This document shows positions 49,465 through 58,084 of a stretch of 64,000 nt of DNA, one piece after another. The DNA comes from Desulfocucumis sp964643075 (GTDB lineage Bacteria; Bacillota; Desulfotomaculia; Desulfotomaculales; Desulfocucumaceae): contig CAZXQO010000013.1 of the NCBI GenBank assembly GCA_964643075.1, positions 29,365 through 93,364 on the forward strand, read 5' to 3'. Position 1 is the first letter of the stretch; every line of letters starts with the position of its first letter. The notes under the pieces are model-generated. The model ran no database searches. It was not told the origin of the DNA and saw only the letters and a program-made list of their open reading frames with translations. A program made the position numbers and the translations under genes.

Positions 49465-51792
49465 TCAGCCTTTATTTTTTTTTTTGCGCCTGTCCCGGGT
49501 AAATACACTGCCGGTCAGGGATTTGGCATATTTTTTCATATCAGCGGCATCTTGTGAAATATTGTTTATATCATCTATCCCAGGTAAACATTCAAGTACG
49601 CCCATGGAAATTGATACAAAGGGAAACCATTTATCATTACCATCCCGGTCCTTGCCCATGATGCCTTTTGCAAGGCGGTCCTCTTTACTGTAGCGGGAGG
49701 GTATCAGCCGGTCGAAATATTTGATAATCCTGGTGCAGATATTATCAATACTGTCGGGGGTAGTAATTAACACAAAATCATCCCCACCCAGGTGCCCTAC
49801 AAAATCATCTATCTCACCATATTTTCTTAGCACACCACTGATTATTTTTGATGTCAGCAACAGCAATCGGTCACCGTTTTCAAAGCCATATTGGTCATTG
49901 TATGATTTAAAATTGTCCAGGTCAATGTAGGCCAGCATAAATGAATTGTCTCCGGCCAGCCTGTTGTTTATTTCCGCTTCGATGGCATTGTTGCCGGGTA
50001 AACCGGATAGGGGGTTGGCCCCTTTGGCGAATTCTAACTGAACCCTGGTCAGGGAACTAATTAGATTTTGCACCGAAATTATCCCGTCATAAGATCCGTT
50101 TTTGGTTACGATAATATGGTCATATATCCTGGCCTTTTCCCGGGACATGGCCACTTGTGAAACAGTTTCCACGGGCGTTGCGCAATCCACCATCAACGGT
50201 GTATTGTCCATAATTATTTTTACCGGACGGTTTGAATAAAGCGCCACACCATACTGGGTACTCAACTGTCCATATAGAGATTGCTTCATTACCAGTCCAA
50301 TGGGCCTTGAGTCTTCAATAACCACTACCCCGCTGTAAACGGGGTTCGACTCCAACATTTTTTTTACCCTTAATATCTGTGTATTGGGAGAAACCACAAG
50401 GCATTCCTCCACAACATCACCTACGGGCATAGAATGGCGCCAGGCCAGTTGCTTACTGCGGGAAGACAGTTTAGCTATTTCTAAACATAGTTCTGCCCCG
50501 GGCAATGCCTTAGGGAATACAGGCCTGCACAGATAGTATCCCTGGCCATAATGTATCCCCATGTTAACAAGAGCACGCAATTCATTTTCGGTTTCAATGC
50601 CTTCGGCAATAATAAAACTGCCTATTTTTTCAGCGAATGTAACGAATGTTTCTAAAAGGGCCCTTTTTACCGGGTCATTTTCTACTCCGTGCACCAACGA
50701 TATATCCATCTTAATATAATCCGGCCGAATCTGGGCTATAGCCTGCAAACTTGAAAAGCCTGCCCCAGCGTCATCAATAGCCACCAGGTAGCCTTGGCTG
50801 CGGTAGTACTCGAGAGTCCGCTTGAAATGAGGAAGGTTTCGCAAGTCGGCCTGCTCGGTGATTTCAAAAATTATATTCCGCTGGTTTAATCCGGCATCCT
50901 TAATGAAACCTAATGTTTCTCCACCTACAAAACTGGGATCGTTTATAGTTAGCGGATTTATATTCAGGAAAATTTTCTGTTCAGAACTAATAGTACCCAG
51001 GTTTTTAATGGCCAGGTGACGGCAGACTTTCTCCACGGGATATAGCATGTTTACTTCTGCCGCATAATTGAATATAACTTGAGGTGATCTGAAATTACTG
51101 CCTTTGGGACCCCTGGTAAGAGCCTCCCAACCAAGAACCATCCCTGTAGCCAGCGATATAATGGGCTGGTACTCAATCAAGAAGTTTTTCTCTCTAATGA
51201 TTCCACTGAATTCATCCATCAGCCTGGCATTCTTCGGATCCAGTTGCTCCCGGGCACGCATCTGAGCCTCTCTCAAGGCGGCGTAAAGTTTACTTTCTGC
51301 TGTTTCATCTCCACCGGGACGGATCACGGAACATCCCACATGAATATCTACAGCAGTACCAGTTTCGCCATACATGGTTTTATTCAGCTGTTCCTTGAAT
51401 CCAATATGCCACGATACGCTGATATTATTTATTTCTTCATAGGTCAGGGTGTCGCAGTAGCTGTAAATAACTATGAATTCGTCACCCAGTAGTTTGTCTA
51501 TGGTTATAATCTCTTCATTTTCCGGAATCATTTCCGGCGCTTTGTTTTTTAGCAGTTCACCCATTCTTCGCAGGAACCTGCCAGCAACCCGCGAACCATG
51601 TAATTGCTCAATCTTGTGGTATTCCTTAATGTCTATAAACACAAGAACAATGCTTTTTCCACTGTCGACCATCAGTTTTATTTTCTCGTTAAACTGCCTG
51701 AGATAGTTATTGAAAAGGGATGGCTCAAAAAAGTTCTTTTTAACAGTAGTCTGTCTAAGAAACTTTTCCAGAAAATATTTACTCATACTCAT
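49465..51792 (-). CDS. EAL - CBS - GGDEF cyclic-di-GMP turnover protein
   Basis: A 775 aa cytosolic protein. Residues about 35-185: a degenerate GGDEF-like domain (KLLGDEFIVIYSY, first Gly of GGDEF replaced). Residues about 195-440: EAL domain with GWEALTRG, NINPLTIN, FEITEQADL, AIDDAGAGFSSLQ and YIKMDISLVHG, so the catalytic set looks largely intact. About 470-590: a CBS pair. About 610-765: a second GGDEF domain with HLGGDDFVLIT, an Asp-for-Glu form that may still cyclise GTP. Which activity dominates cannot be told. ATG start after GAGGT. Confidence 0.9.
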   Translation of the reverse strand: MSMSKYFLEKFLRQTTVKKNFFEPSLFNNYLRQFNEKIKLMVDSGKSIVLVFIDIKEYHKIEQLHGSRVAGRFLRRMGELLKNKAPEMIPENEEIITIDKLLGDEFIVIYSYCDTLTYEEINNISVSWHIGFKEQLNKTMYGETGTAVDIHVGCSVIRPGGDETAESKLYAALREAQMRAREQLDPKNARLMDEFSGIIREKNFLIEYQPIISLATGMVLGWEALTRGPKGSNFRSPQVIFNYAAEVNMLYPVEKVCRHLAIKNLGTISSEQKIFLNINPLTINDPSFVGGETLGFIKDAGLNQRNIIFEITEQADLRNLPHFKRTLEYYRSQGYLVAIDDAGAGFSSLQAIAQIRPDYIKMDISLVHGVENDPVKRALLETFVTFAEKIGSFIIAEGIETENELRALVNMGIHYGQGYYLCRPVFPKALPGAELCLEIAKLSSRSKQLAWRHSMPVGDVVEECLVVSPNTQILRVKKMLESNPVYSGVVVIEDSRPIGLVMKQSLYGQLSTQYGVALYSNRPVKIIMDNTPLMVDCATPVETVSQVAMSREKARIYDHIIVTKNGSYDGIISVQNLISSLTRVQLEFAKGANPLSGLPGNNAIEAEINNRLAGDNSFMLAYIDLDNFKSYNDQYGFENGDRLLLLTSKIISGVLRKYGEIDDFVGHLGGDDFVLITTPDSIDNICTRIIKYFDRLIPSRYSKEDRLAKGIMGKDRDGNDKWFPFVSISMGVLECLPGIDDINNISQDAADMKKYAKSLTGSVFTRDRRKKKNKG

Positions 51793-51945
51793 ATAAATAC
51801 CTCATTTAGCAGCTTATTAGTTAATTCTATCTTTTTCCTTTTAAAAAACTATTAATATTTAATTAAGTTAATGAGAAATCTGCATTATGAAATAATATTT
51901 TGGGGAATTTTGTATCTTTTGGCAATCCTGCAAAAATATTCGACA

Positions 51946-52008
51946 TTATCTCGCTAACAGCCTGTAAGATCCCGTCCTCGAAGGTCGGGGATCAACAGGC
52001 TGTATAGC
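51946..52008. repeat. Dispersed palindromic repeat, copy 2
   Basis: Reverse complement of 2442-2504, with two differences over 63 bp. It lies in the gap between the divergent EAL/GGDEF and phospholipase C-like genes. Confidence 0.8.
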
Positions 52009-52109
52009 TCAAAGTTGGGGACAAAAGGTTTGGCATTTTATGATAATTTTATATAAATAACGGGTATGATAAATTTATAAAAACAAGTAAAAACGGAGGT
52101 TACATTGGA

Positions 52110-52862
52110 TTGCGCATGGTTAACAGTTCCTGGACAGCCGCTAAAATTTTACTATCTGCCGCTAGCCCGATACAAAACTTTTTTGATCATGGAGGGGCTA
52201 CCCACAACTTTATAAACCGCCAGGCGGCAGAAATATTGCATAATGATGACATGAAAGGTATGGCATCCTTTATAGTTCTTAATATTGATAATATTAATAG
52301 AGGAACATCTTGGGCAGATAAGGGTTGGAAATGTTTTGCCCATTATTATAATCCTTTTCATGAGGAGGGGCTTAATCCGTGGCCCCGTGCTCTTGATGAG
52401 TGCCGCCACTATTTTAATTTGGCTTGTGATAACTGGACTAAAAAGAGCATAAGAAAATCAATGTTTTTTTTAGGTGCGGCATCTCATATCGTACAAGATC
52501 TCTGTGTGCCTTATCATTCAATGTGTGTTCCATTCAATGGTCACCAGAAATACGAAAAATGGGTTAAAAATAATTATTTCAATTACAAGTCCGAGCGGGG
52601 AGGGACATATATACATAAATCCATCGATGAAATAATCCACTACAACGCCATAATATCCTCAAAGTATTACCACTATCTCAAGGGAGAAGAGGATACCGGC
52701 TATCATATAGTCACCTCACATTTATTACCATTAGCACAAAAAACCACTGCCGGGCTTTTCCATCTGTTCTTAAACGCCATAAAATACCAAAAATCTTTGG
52801 CAGTTATTTGTGCGTTAAAGAACAAAAGCGGTTTAATGCAAAAACCACCATGGACTACCTGA
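52110..52862 (+). CDS. Zinc-dependent phospholipase C-like protein
   Basis: A 250 aa all-helical protein with the ligand pattern of the phospholipase C / S1-P1 nuclease fold: GGATHNFINRQA around residue 28, KCFAHYYNPF around 73, and the H-x3-D-x3-P-x-H signature in GAASHIVQDLCVPYHSM around 122. Unlike the Clostridium alpha-toxin and Bacillus PLC, no secretion signal is evident at the N-terminus, and there is no C-terminal C2 domain. The substrate is therefore unclear. TTG 52110 lies 9 bases after GGAGGT; ATG 52116 is an alternative. Confidence 0.8.
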   Translation: MRMVNSSWTAAKILLSAASPIQNFFDHGGATHNFINRQAAEILHNDDMKGMASFIVLNIDNINRGTSWADKGWKCFAHYYNPFHEEGLNPWPRALDECRHYFNLACDNWTKKSIRKSMFFLGAASHIVQDLCVPYHSMCVPFNGHQKYEKWVKNNYFNYKSERGGTYIHKSIDEIIHYNAIISSKYYHYLKGEEDTGYHIVTSHLLPLAQKTTAGLFHLFLNAIKYQKSLAVICALKNKSGLMQKPPWTT

Positions 52863-53027
52863 TACGTTCGGCATTATATATTTCCTTTAAACTGTATGAT
52901 TAGTCCATTTAGGGATAAAATAATGCATTTTGCCTGTAAATAAAATAAAATAGAATATGTGACAAGGTATACATACAATTTTTTTGATCCGGCATTATAT
53001 CAAGATCTGGTCGGGAAAGGGATGGAT

Positions 53028-53285
53028 ATGGCGTTGCTTAAGATAGATCGTGACAAATTAAAGATGATACCCAAAATGTGCATCCTGGAGGAAAGCAAAA
53101 TATGCGATAACTGCTGTGAATGTTTCGTATGTGATCTGGATCCCACCAAGACTTGCGACAACTGCGGCAAATGTATTGATCTAGCTGATTTTAATTCCAT
53201 TTCCATTGATGATATATTACTGCAGGAAGATGTTATAGTTAAATATGGCAGAAATGGCAAAAATATTTGCAAGAAAAATAACTGA
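53028..53285 (+). CDS. Small Cys-rich putative metal-binding protein
   Basis: About 85 aa. The centre has two similar Cys clusters, KICDNCCECFVCDLDP and KTCDNCGKCIDL, eight or more Cys in pairs, suited to zinc or Fe-S binding. The C-terminus is acidic and then basic. ATG 53028 is 7 bases after GGGAAAGG; the frame is open from 52959. I recall similar short Clostridia proteins but can name no function. Confidence 0.65.
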   Translation: MALLKIDRDKLKMIPKMCILEESKICDNCCECFVCDLDPTKTCDNCGKCIDLADFNSISIDDILLQEDVIVKYGRNGKNICKKNN

Positions 53286-53313
53286 AAATAATGTTATCAC
53301 ATATAAGCCCTCA

Positions 53314-53366
53314 AACTAGAAGCAAAGGCAGGCTCTATTATAGCTGCCGTTGTTTCTAGTTTTTTC
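53314..53366 (+). terminator. Terminator after the Cys-rich gene
   Basis: AACTAGAAGCAAAGGCAG and CTGCCGTTGTTTCTAGTT form an imperfect long stem, followed by TTTTTC. Confidence 0.7.
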
Positions 53367-53369
53367 TAA

Positions 53370-53561
53370 CATCATTTCAAAAGCAAAGAAGATCTATTTC
53401 TTCATCTGGCGGAACAAAATTTTGCGGAATTGTTGGAGCAGTGGAAAAAAATATCCTCTCAATATAAATCCATTATCGAGATGAATCCATTATCGAGAAA
53501 CTTTATGCATATGGTGACTTCGTTGCCGACATTGAAAGACCGCTGCATTCTTAATGGATAA
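53370..53561 (+). pseudogene. Open stretch without a start, possible gene remnant
   Basis: A 63-codon frame between stops with no usable start or ribosome site. It reads amphipathic, for example EDLFLHLAEQNFAELLEQW followed by KKISSQYKSIIE. I recognise no family. The sequence TCCATTATCGAGA is repeated within it. The rest of 53562-53693 shows nothing. Confidence 0.3.
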
Positions 53562-53693
53562 GGATACCAGAAAAGCCTTATTTCGCAAAGCGACTACATT
53601 ATTGTTGCAAGATATAAGTACCCCGGCACGAGACATAATTTTTTTCTTAATTTGCAACCTCACTCCCTATAGCCCGATCAAAGACCGGATTTT

Positions 53694-54619
53694 TCAACCG
53701 CTGCCCTGCCGGTGATTTTTGAGGTTCACCTCTACCCAGATCTCTTTGTCAAAAAGAGACAGCATTGATTGAGGATCAATTTTCCATCCTGTTTTTCTTT
53801 TATTCATAAAGATCATCATGTTTTTTCGGTATTCATTGTCTGAATCACTGTATACCACTCCCACATCAACATTAAAACAATTCTGGCCTACATTTTTAAT
53901 TCGATCTACCCTGACAGATTTTATGTCCTTAATCCCCTTTAACAGTTCTACGGCATATTTGGACTTATCATCAATTACCTTTCCGACAATATCCTTTTCG
54001 TCCTGATCAACGGCTGTAAAAAATACGTTAATATTATCTTGAGGCGTCAGAGACAATAACTGTTCGTCAACCTTTTTTGCCGCCTTCCATACCATTATCT
54101 GGTGGGCCATATCCATCTTTCCGGTAACGTGGGTTTTACTGTCCCTGAAATGGATACAAAAATGCCCGTTAAACTTGTTTCCCCGAATTGCGCCACCGCC
54201 ATGGGGCATCCCGTTCATGGAGGCGGCCAACCTTCTCCCGTTATCCAGTTCAATAATAATGGCCTTACGCTTCCAGCTCCATTTCTCCCCGTAGATTTTT
54301 TTCATTATTTCGGTATCCTTTGCGGTCAGCGGCTGGACATCGGCGTGATATTTTCCCGCCCTTTCTGCACTCGGAATTTAAGACCCGTTTCAAAACCAAT
54401 CACTGTAGCCTTGGAGTATTTGGGGAAAATTTTGTTCACTTCTTCCCAACTCAGGAACTCCCCATACGGTGAGGAGGAGTCTTTTCTATCCATTTCAGGT
54501 TTTGGAGGTACCCCATTATTTTCATTTTTTACCGGAGCCATTTTATAAATCAACGGAACCAGAGCAAGTAACAAAACAGCAAATACAATTATTAATTTGC
54601 GGATATTCAGAACATACAT
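53694..54619 (-). pseudogene. Membrane-anchored or secreted protein gene split by a frameshift
   Basis: Two adjacent minus-strand frames belong to one protein. The first (54619-54326) has an N-terminal membrane segment (LIIVFAVLLLALVPLIY) and WEEVNKIFPKYSKATVIGFE; it leaves frame after GLKFRVQ. The other frame continues at once with KYHADVQPLTAKDTEIMKKI and NGMPHGGGAI, HFCIHFRDSKTH, and runs to 53694. Loss of one base in the T3 run at 54362-54364 (A3 on the coding strand) explains this. The combined length is about 307 residues. I recall the HADVQPLT...GMPHGAGA region in other Desulfotomaculum-type proteins, function unknown. Sequencing error is possible. Confidence 0.7.
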
Positions 54620-54727
54620 GGAAATCTCCGCCTCCCTAATATCTTAATATATATATGAGGAGGATAGCTGTACATGCCTTACTTTTTTTCCGAATAATTG
54701 CCATCAAAAAAGGGATAATAAGACTGA

Positions 54728-55207
54728 TTGAAACTATCAAAAACAATAATACTTATGCCCCTTACAATCTTGTTGGGAGCTTCATTGGTATTCGGGGGTT
54801 GTCAAGCCGCAAAGAAACCCACCCCGACGCCGGCAACTCCTGCGGCTCCAAGGGTGGTTACCCCTGCCCCAACTTACCCCAGGAACGTGGCAGACAGGGT
54901 TGCAGCGGAAGCGAAAAAAGTAAAGAATGTCCGGAGCGCCACTATTGTTATATCAGGCAAAAATATTTACCTCGGACTGGATTTGAACGCCAATATCGAG
55001 AAAAGTAAAAGGGCGGCTGTAGAAAAAACCGTACTTGACCGGGTAAAGCAAATGGAGCCCAACTACACTATCCATGTAACCTCGGATGCTGACACAGTAA
55101 CCAGAATAAAAAAGGTGGCCCAGGGCATAGCCGGGGGTAAAACAATATCAAGTTTTGACAGGGAGATACGGGAAATAGCCAACCGGATTAAACCCAAAAA
55201 CAGGTGA
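54728..55207 (+). CDS. YhcN/YlaJ-family sporulation lipoprotein
   Basis: A 159 aa lipoprotein: signal peptide with lipobox VFGGC (Cys around residue 25), a Pro/Thr/Ala-rich linker to about residue 50, and a YhcN/YlaJ domain: RNVADRVAAEAKKVKNVRSA, ATIVISGKNIYLGLDL, IHVTSDADTVTRIKKVAQ. In Bacillus such proteins are made in the forespore and found in the spore coat or membrane. The start is a TTG about 12 bases after AAAAGGG. A terminator follows. Confidence 0.85.
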   Translation: MKLSKTIILMPLTILLGASLVFGGCQAAKKPTPTPATPAAPRVVTPAPTYPRNVADRVAAEAKKVKNVRSATIVISGKNIYLGLDLNANIEKSKRAAVEKTVLDRVKQMEPNYTIHVTSDADTVTRIKKVAQGIAGGKTISSFDREIREIANRIKPKNR

Positions 55208-55217
55208 TTTCAAACTG

Positions 55218-55250
55218 ACCCACAGGGCTTTTAGGCCTTGTGGGTCTTGT
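55218..55250 (+). terminator. Terminator after the YhcN-type gene
   Basis: ACCCACAGGG, 8-base loop, CCTTGTGGGT (one wobble), then CTTGT. Moderate strength. Confidence 0.65.
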
Positions 55251-55435
55251 CATTACCGTTTGGTTCCATTAGTAGATACTTTATAATGATGGCCCAGAAT
55301 ACGCTGAGAGAATACAAGACCTTGTCGTCAAGGTAGCAATAAGGTCTTTCTAACCGGACAAATGTCCGCACGGGTGTATTCCTAAAAAATGAACTTAGGC
55401 ATGTGGGGGCGTGGACGGTCCCTCAGGCCGCGCCG

Positions 55436-55492
55436 CCGGTATAGGCGGGATTCCAGTCGCCCTACGGGCTCCTTCCATCCCGCCTATACCGG
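55436..55492. repeat. Perfect 15 bp inverted repeat
   Basis: CCGGTATAGGCGGGA (55436-55450) and TCCCGCCTATACCGG (55478-55492), with a small inner GCCC/GGGC stem. No T run. It lies just before the decayed VanW/G5 fragment. Confidence 0.75.
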
Positions 55493-55547
55493 AAAGTCCC
55501 CAATACACCTTTTTTGTTTCACAGGCAAGGTTTCTTGCATTTTTGTT

Positions 55548-55736
55548 GACTATCGCTATAACCAGTCTCTTCCGCCCGGCGCGGAAAAAGTGGTGGCACC
55601 GGGGCAGGAGGGCTACCAGGAGGGCTACATAGTAAGGTCCTAGGTAACCGTGGAAAAACCCGATGGAAAAGTAACCTCCAAGCAAGAGGCAATGAGCTAC
55701 TATAACGCAAGCCCGATTATCTGCCTCTGGCTATAA
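55548..55736 (+). pseudogene. Decayed C-terminal fragment of a VanW/G5-type protein
   Basis: In one frame the plus strand reads YNQSLPPGAEKVVAPGQEGY, then a TAG, then VTVEKPDGKVTSKQEAMSYY before a stop. This is the G5-like C-terminal pattern of VanW proteins; the intact VanW gene on the opposite strand has the related SLPKGAEKVVHEGSKG. The fragment lacks the VanW domain and has an in-frame stop at about 55641-55643, so it is not functional. It overlaps the end of the VanW gene by 20 bases. Confidence 0.6.
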
Positions 55737-56628
55737 TCCGGGGTCCAGGATCATAGGCGCTTATACCCAGGTCTTTTTTTACTTTTATACCGTTTTCTTC
55801 AATTGCAATCCATGAATGCACCGTAATCCCTTTAGAACCTTCGTGGACTACCTTTTCAGCACCTTTTGGAAGTGAGGCATCACTCACATATTCTGTCCAT
55901 GTTTCGGACTGACTCAGGGTTTTATGCACCCAGCTAACGCGGGGCGGTTTGGCAACACCGTAAAAAGCCATGTGCAGAGTGCCACCAGTGTTTTTGGCCC
56001 AAATGAGAATCGGGCTATTTGTCTTATTTCTGAATTTGAAATCCTTGGTACCGTACGATATTGTAGCATCCTGTCCCGGCGGCACATAAGGAACGGTCAT
56101 GGAATGCGGGTGCCGCTCAATAATCTCCTGATTGGCAAGGATGGCCACATTGTAAATTACTGAAGCGATCTTGCATACGCCACCGCCCACAGTTGAAACT
56201 ATGCGGCCGCCGCTGTACATCGGTCCGGGTTTAAAGCCCCGCTGGGCGGATCGCCAGCCTATTCTGACGTTAAGGGAAAACACTTTTCCCGGCTTAACTA
56301 CCGCCCCGCGCAAATAATCGGCGGCCTGGGAAATGTTATGGCGTTCATCAAGAATCGGATCGGGCAGGGTGGCCTGATAGCTGGCCATTAGTACCGGTGT
56401 ACCGGCTTCTTTTTGGGCCTTGACAAATTCCGGGTCCTTTTCCCATGGCAGGTTTATACCGGTACTTTTTTCGCTTTCGGTGTACGTTCCCGGTTTTTCG
56501 GTATCCCTTCGCAGTTGCACTGCGCCCTTTCCCGGCTGCTCCGGCTTTTTCGCCGGACTTCCGGCAGCACACCCTACAACAAAAAGTGCCAGCAGTACTA
56601 CCGGCAGTATTTCCATGCGGAACCTCAT
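55717..56628 (-). CDS. VanW-family lipoprotein
   Basis: A 303 aa protein with a lipoprotein signal (hydrophobic residues 7-18, lipobox VVGC around residue 20), a polar linker, and a VanW domain from about residue 75: ASYQATLPDPILDERHNIS, then KVFSLNVRIGWRSAQRGF, GGGVCKIASVIYNVAILA, ERHPHSMTVPYVP. A short G5-like tail follows (GAEKVVHEGSKG). VanW is linked to vancomycin clusters but its biochemical role is not known; many clostridial copies lie outside resistance loci, as here. ATG behind GGAGGCG. Confidence 0.88.
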   Translation of the reverse strand: MRFRMEILPVVLLALFVVGCAAGSPAKKPEQPGKGAVQLRRDTEKPGTYTESEKSTGINLPWEKDPEFVKAQKEAGTPVLMASYQATLPDPILDERHNISQAADYLRGAVVKPGKVFSLNVRIGWRSAQRGFKPGPMYSGGRIVSTVGGGVCKIASVIYNVAILANQEIIERHPHSMTVPYVPPGQDATISYGTKDFKFRNKTNSPILIWAKNTGGTLHMAFYGVAKPPRVSWVHKTLSQSETWTEYVSDASLPKGAEKVVHEGSKGITVHSWIAIEENGIKVKKDLGISAYDPGPRIIARGR

Positions 56629-56678
56629 TTTATCGCCTCCATATCAAGTCTAAACGTTAGTTTGCCCCTGTCGGTCAT

Positions 56679-56708
56679 AAAAAAACCGGCAGTTGTACCC
56701 AACTGCCG
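56679..56708 (-). terminator. Minus-strand terminator upstream of VanW
   Basis: On the minus strand CGGCAGTTG, loop GGGTA, CAACTGCCG and then TTTTTT. No intact gene lies upstream on that strand, so this may be the leftover end of a gene disrupted by the mobile element at 56817. Confidence 0.75.
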
Positions 56709-56816
56709 AAGTCTCACTTATCAACAACCCCTTAAAATTCTCTACCCTTTTGATTTTTATTTGCCCTTCCATATCAGGGGTACCGCCAGCCAACATTTCC
56801 AACAAAACCACTGCTA

Positions 56817-57100
56817 GGGGTAGTACCAGCGAAGCTGTCATTATCTAAACCCTTAGTATAAAAACCCTGTGATACCATGGGCTCCATCATTGTTTACATG
56901 TATTGTGGGTTTGATGGATAACTCTAACGAGTTACCCACAAGCCCCACAATACCGACTATAACGGGAACGACGACGTTCAAGACAAAGTATAGATAATAA
57001 TTCTATAACGTAAAAATCTGCCTAAAACTAGTACGTCGTATACTTCAAGGACGGTCATTATTCAAGGTATAGATATCTGTCACTTCGCTGGTACTACCCC
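56817..57100. mobile_element. Tn3-type miniature inverted-repeat element with target duplication
   Basis: The element starts GGGGTAGTACCAGCGAAG and ends with its exact complement, 18 identical bases, with further matches (ATCTA-ACC) out to about 38 bp, the usual length of Tn3-family ends, which begin with GGGG. It is flanked by identical 5 bp TGCTA at 56812-56816 and 57101-57105, the duplication size of Tn3 transposons. At 284 bp it has no open frame of note. This fits Tn3-derived miniature elements (TIME type). A Tn3 transposase relic lies 28 bp to the right. Confidence 0.88.
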
Positions 57101-57127
57101 TGCTAAGGGAATAAGAAGAAAAAAATT

Positions 57128-57274
57128 GTGATAATCGTCGAAAAGAACTCCACCTGTATATACTCTCGGCTGAAGTCATGTTCATCTTCCGGAGTGGAGG
57201 CCATGATTGAGGGCCTGCTTCGTCACTGTACCAACATAGAGATAGAGAAGAACTTACCCATACGGCACGTTTAA
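57128..57274 (+). pseudogene. Relic of a Tn3-family transposase (TnpA)
   Basis: In one frame the sequence reads VEKNSTCIYSRLKSCSSSGV followed by EAMIEGLLRHCTNIEIEKN and then a stop after PIRHV. This matches the TnpA stretch normally read as IYSQLKSCSSSEVAAMIEG...LRHCT...DTHGQS, just before the conserved catalytic region. Only about 45 of about 970 residues remain. Confidence 0.75.
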
Positions 57275-57308
57275 GCTTACCAGATAAAATTCATGGTACC
57301 GATAATAA

Positions 57309-57542
57309 GTATTATGTAAACTTCGCCCTCTGATTATCTCCCACGGCCGGCCTGCCCTTGACCTGGCTGCGGGGTTTTATGAAGCGTTACCATAACGGTG
57401 ACGCTTTTTTTCATTATATATAGCTGTGTGGCATTCCCCTGGCAGCCAGGTCAAGGGTTCGCTACGCCAGGTCTGGTTGTATTCTTTCCATGCAACAAGA
57501 ACCAGTTTAGCGGCAGGTTTGTTGGCGAAGCCTACATAATAC
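57309..57542. repeat. Long noncoding repeat, copy A (inverted-repeat bounded)
   Basis: GTATTATGTAAACTTCGCC (57309-57327) and GGCGAAGCCTACATAATAC (57524-57542) are inverted repeats with two mismatches. Inside lies a second pair, CCTTGACCTGGCTGC and GCAGCCAGGTCAAGG, and a small GCGTTACC/GGTGACGC stem. A diverged copy with an insertion is at 62195-62624. No protein is evident. Confidence 0.75.
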
Positions 57543-57578
57543 TTTATGGAATTAATAGATGATCAGGTATTCCTCTGG

Positions 57579-57800
57579 GGCCTTTTGCCTCTGCATTTCC
57601 CTGGGCCTTCCGATATCTGCGGCAGAGTGGCCAGCTTTACGTGTCTGCTATTGGGTATTACTATTACACCCAGGTCATGCTTTGGAGTCGGCCACACTGC
57701 CTTTCGCCTTGGTCAGCGCAGAGTGCCAGCCTTCGAGGATCACTTATCAGCTTTTCTTTCTGGTTGCTCCCCAGGTCGGCACACTGCGGGGGCAAGTGTT
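57579..57800. repeat. Second part of the long repeat, copy A
   Basis: Shared blocks with 62714-62930 include GGGCCTTCCGATATC, CCACACTGCCTT, AGTGCCAGCCTTCG and GTCGGCACACTGCGGG in the same order and orientation, with scattered differences. Short frames here are not conserved between copies, so the unit is noncoding or a decayed gene. Nothing else is seen from 57801 to 58084. Confidence 0.7.
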
Positions 57801-58084
57801 TTACCATGCTTATTATGCTATATTTCATTCAGGAGAAAGTGGCTGTCAAAGGAAGAATATTGCTGCCGCCCTGTTTTGTTTCACCAGGTTCAGTGTACCG
57901 TCCTTTATTGAGGGTTGTCTTTTATTTAGATACTTTCATTGAATATCCTAAGAGTTACTGATGTTAATTCTTTCATGGCAACCGGCAGCGGCTACCGATA
58001 AATACCTATTGCCTATCTTCAATGTGGTGGTTGCTTTTGTTGTACTTTTTATTTAAAAGGCGCCATTTTTATACCCGGGTATAC

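Noticed and set aside
56650..56841. 63 aa minus-strand frame between VanW and the miniature element
   Set aside because: It starts inside the terminal repeat of the Tn3-type element and runs through a terminator hairpin, so it is chance or a disrupted remnant.
57546..57961. Overlapping plus-strand frames of 106-127 codons
   Set aside because: They lie in the repeat, lack ribosome sites, and the frames are not kept in the second copy at 62635-63101.
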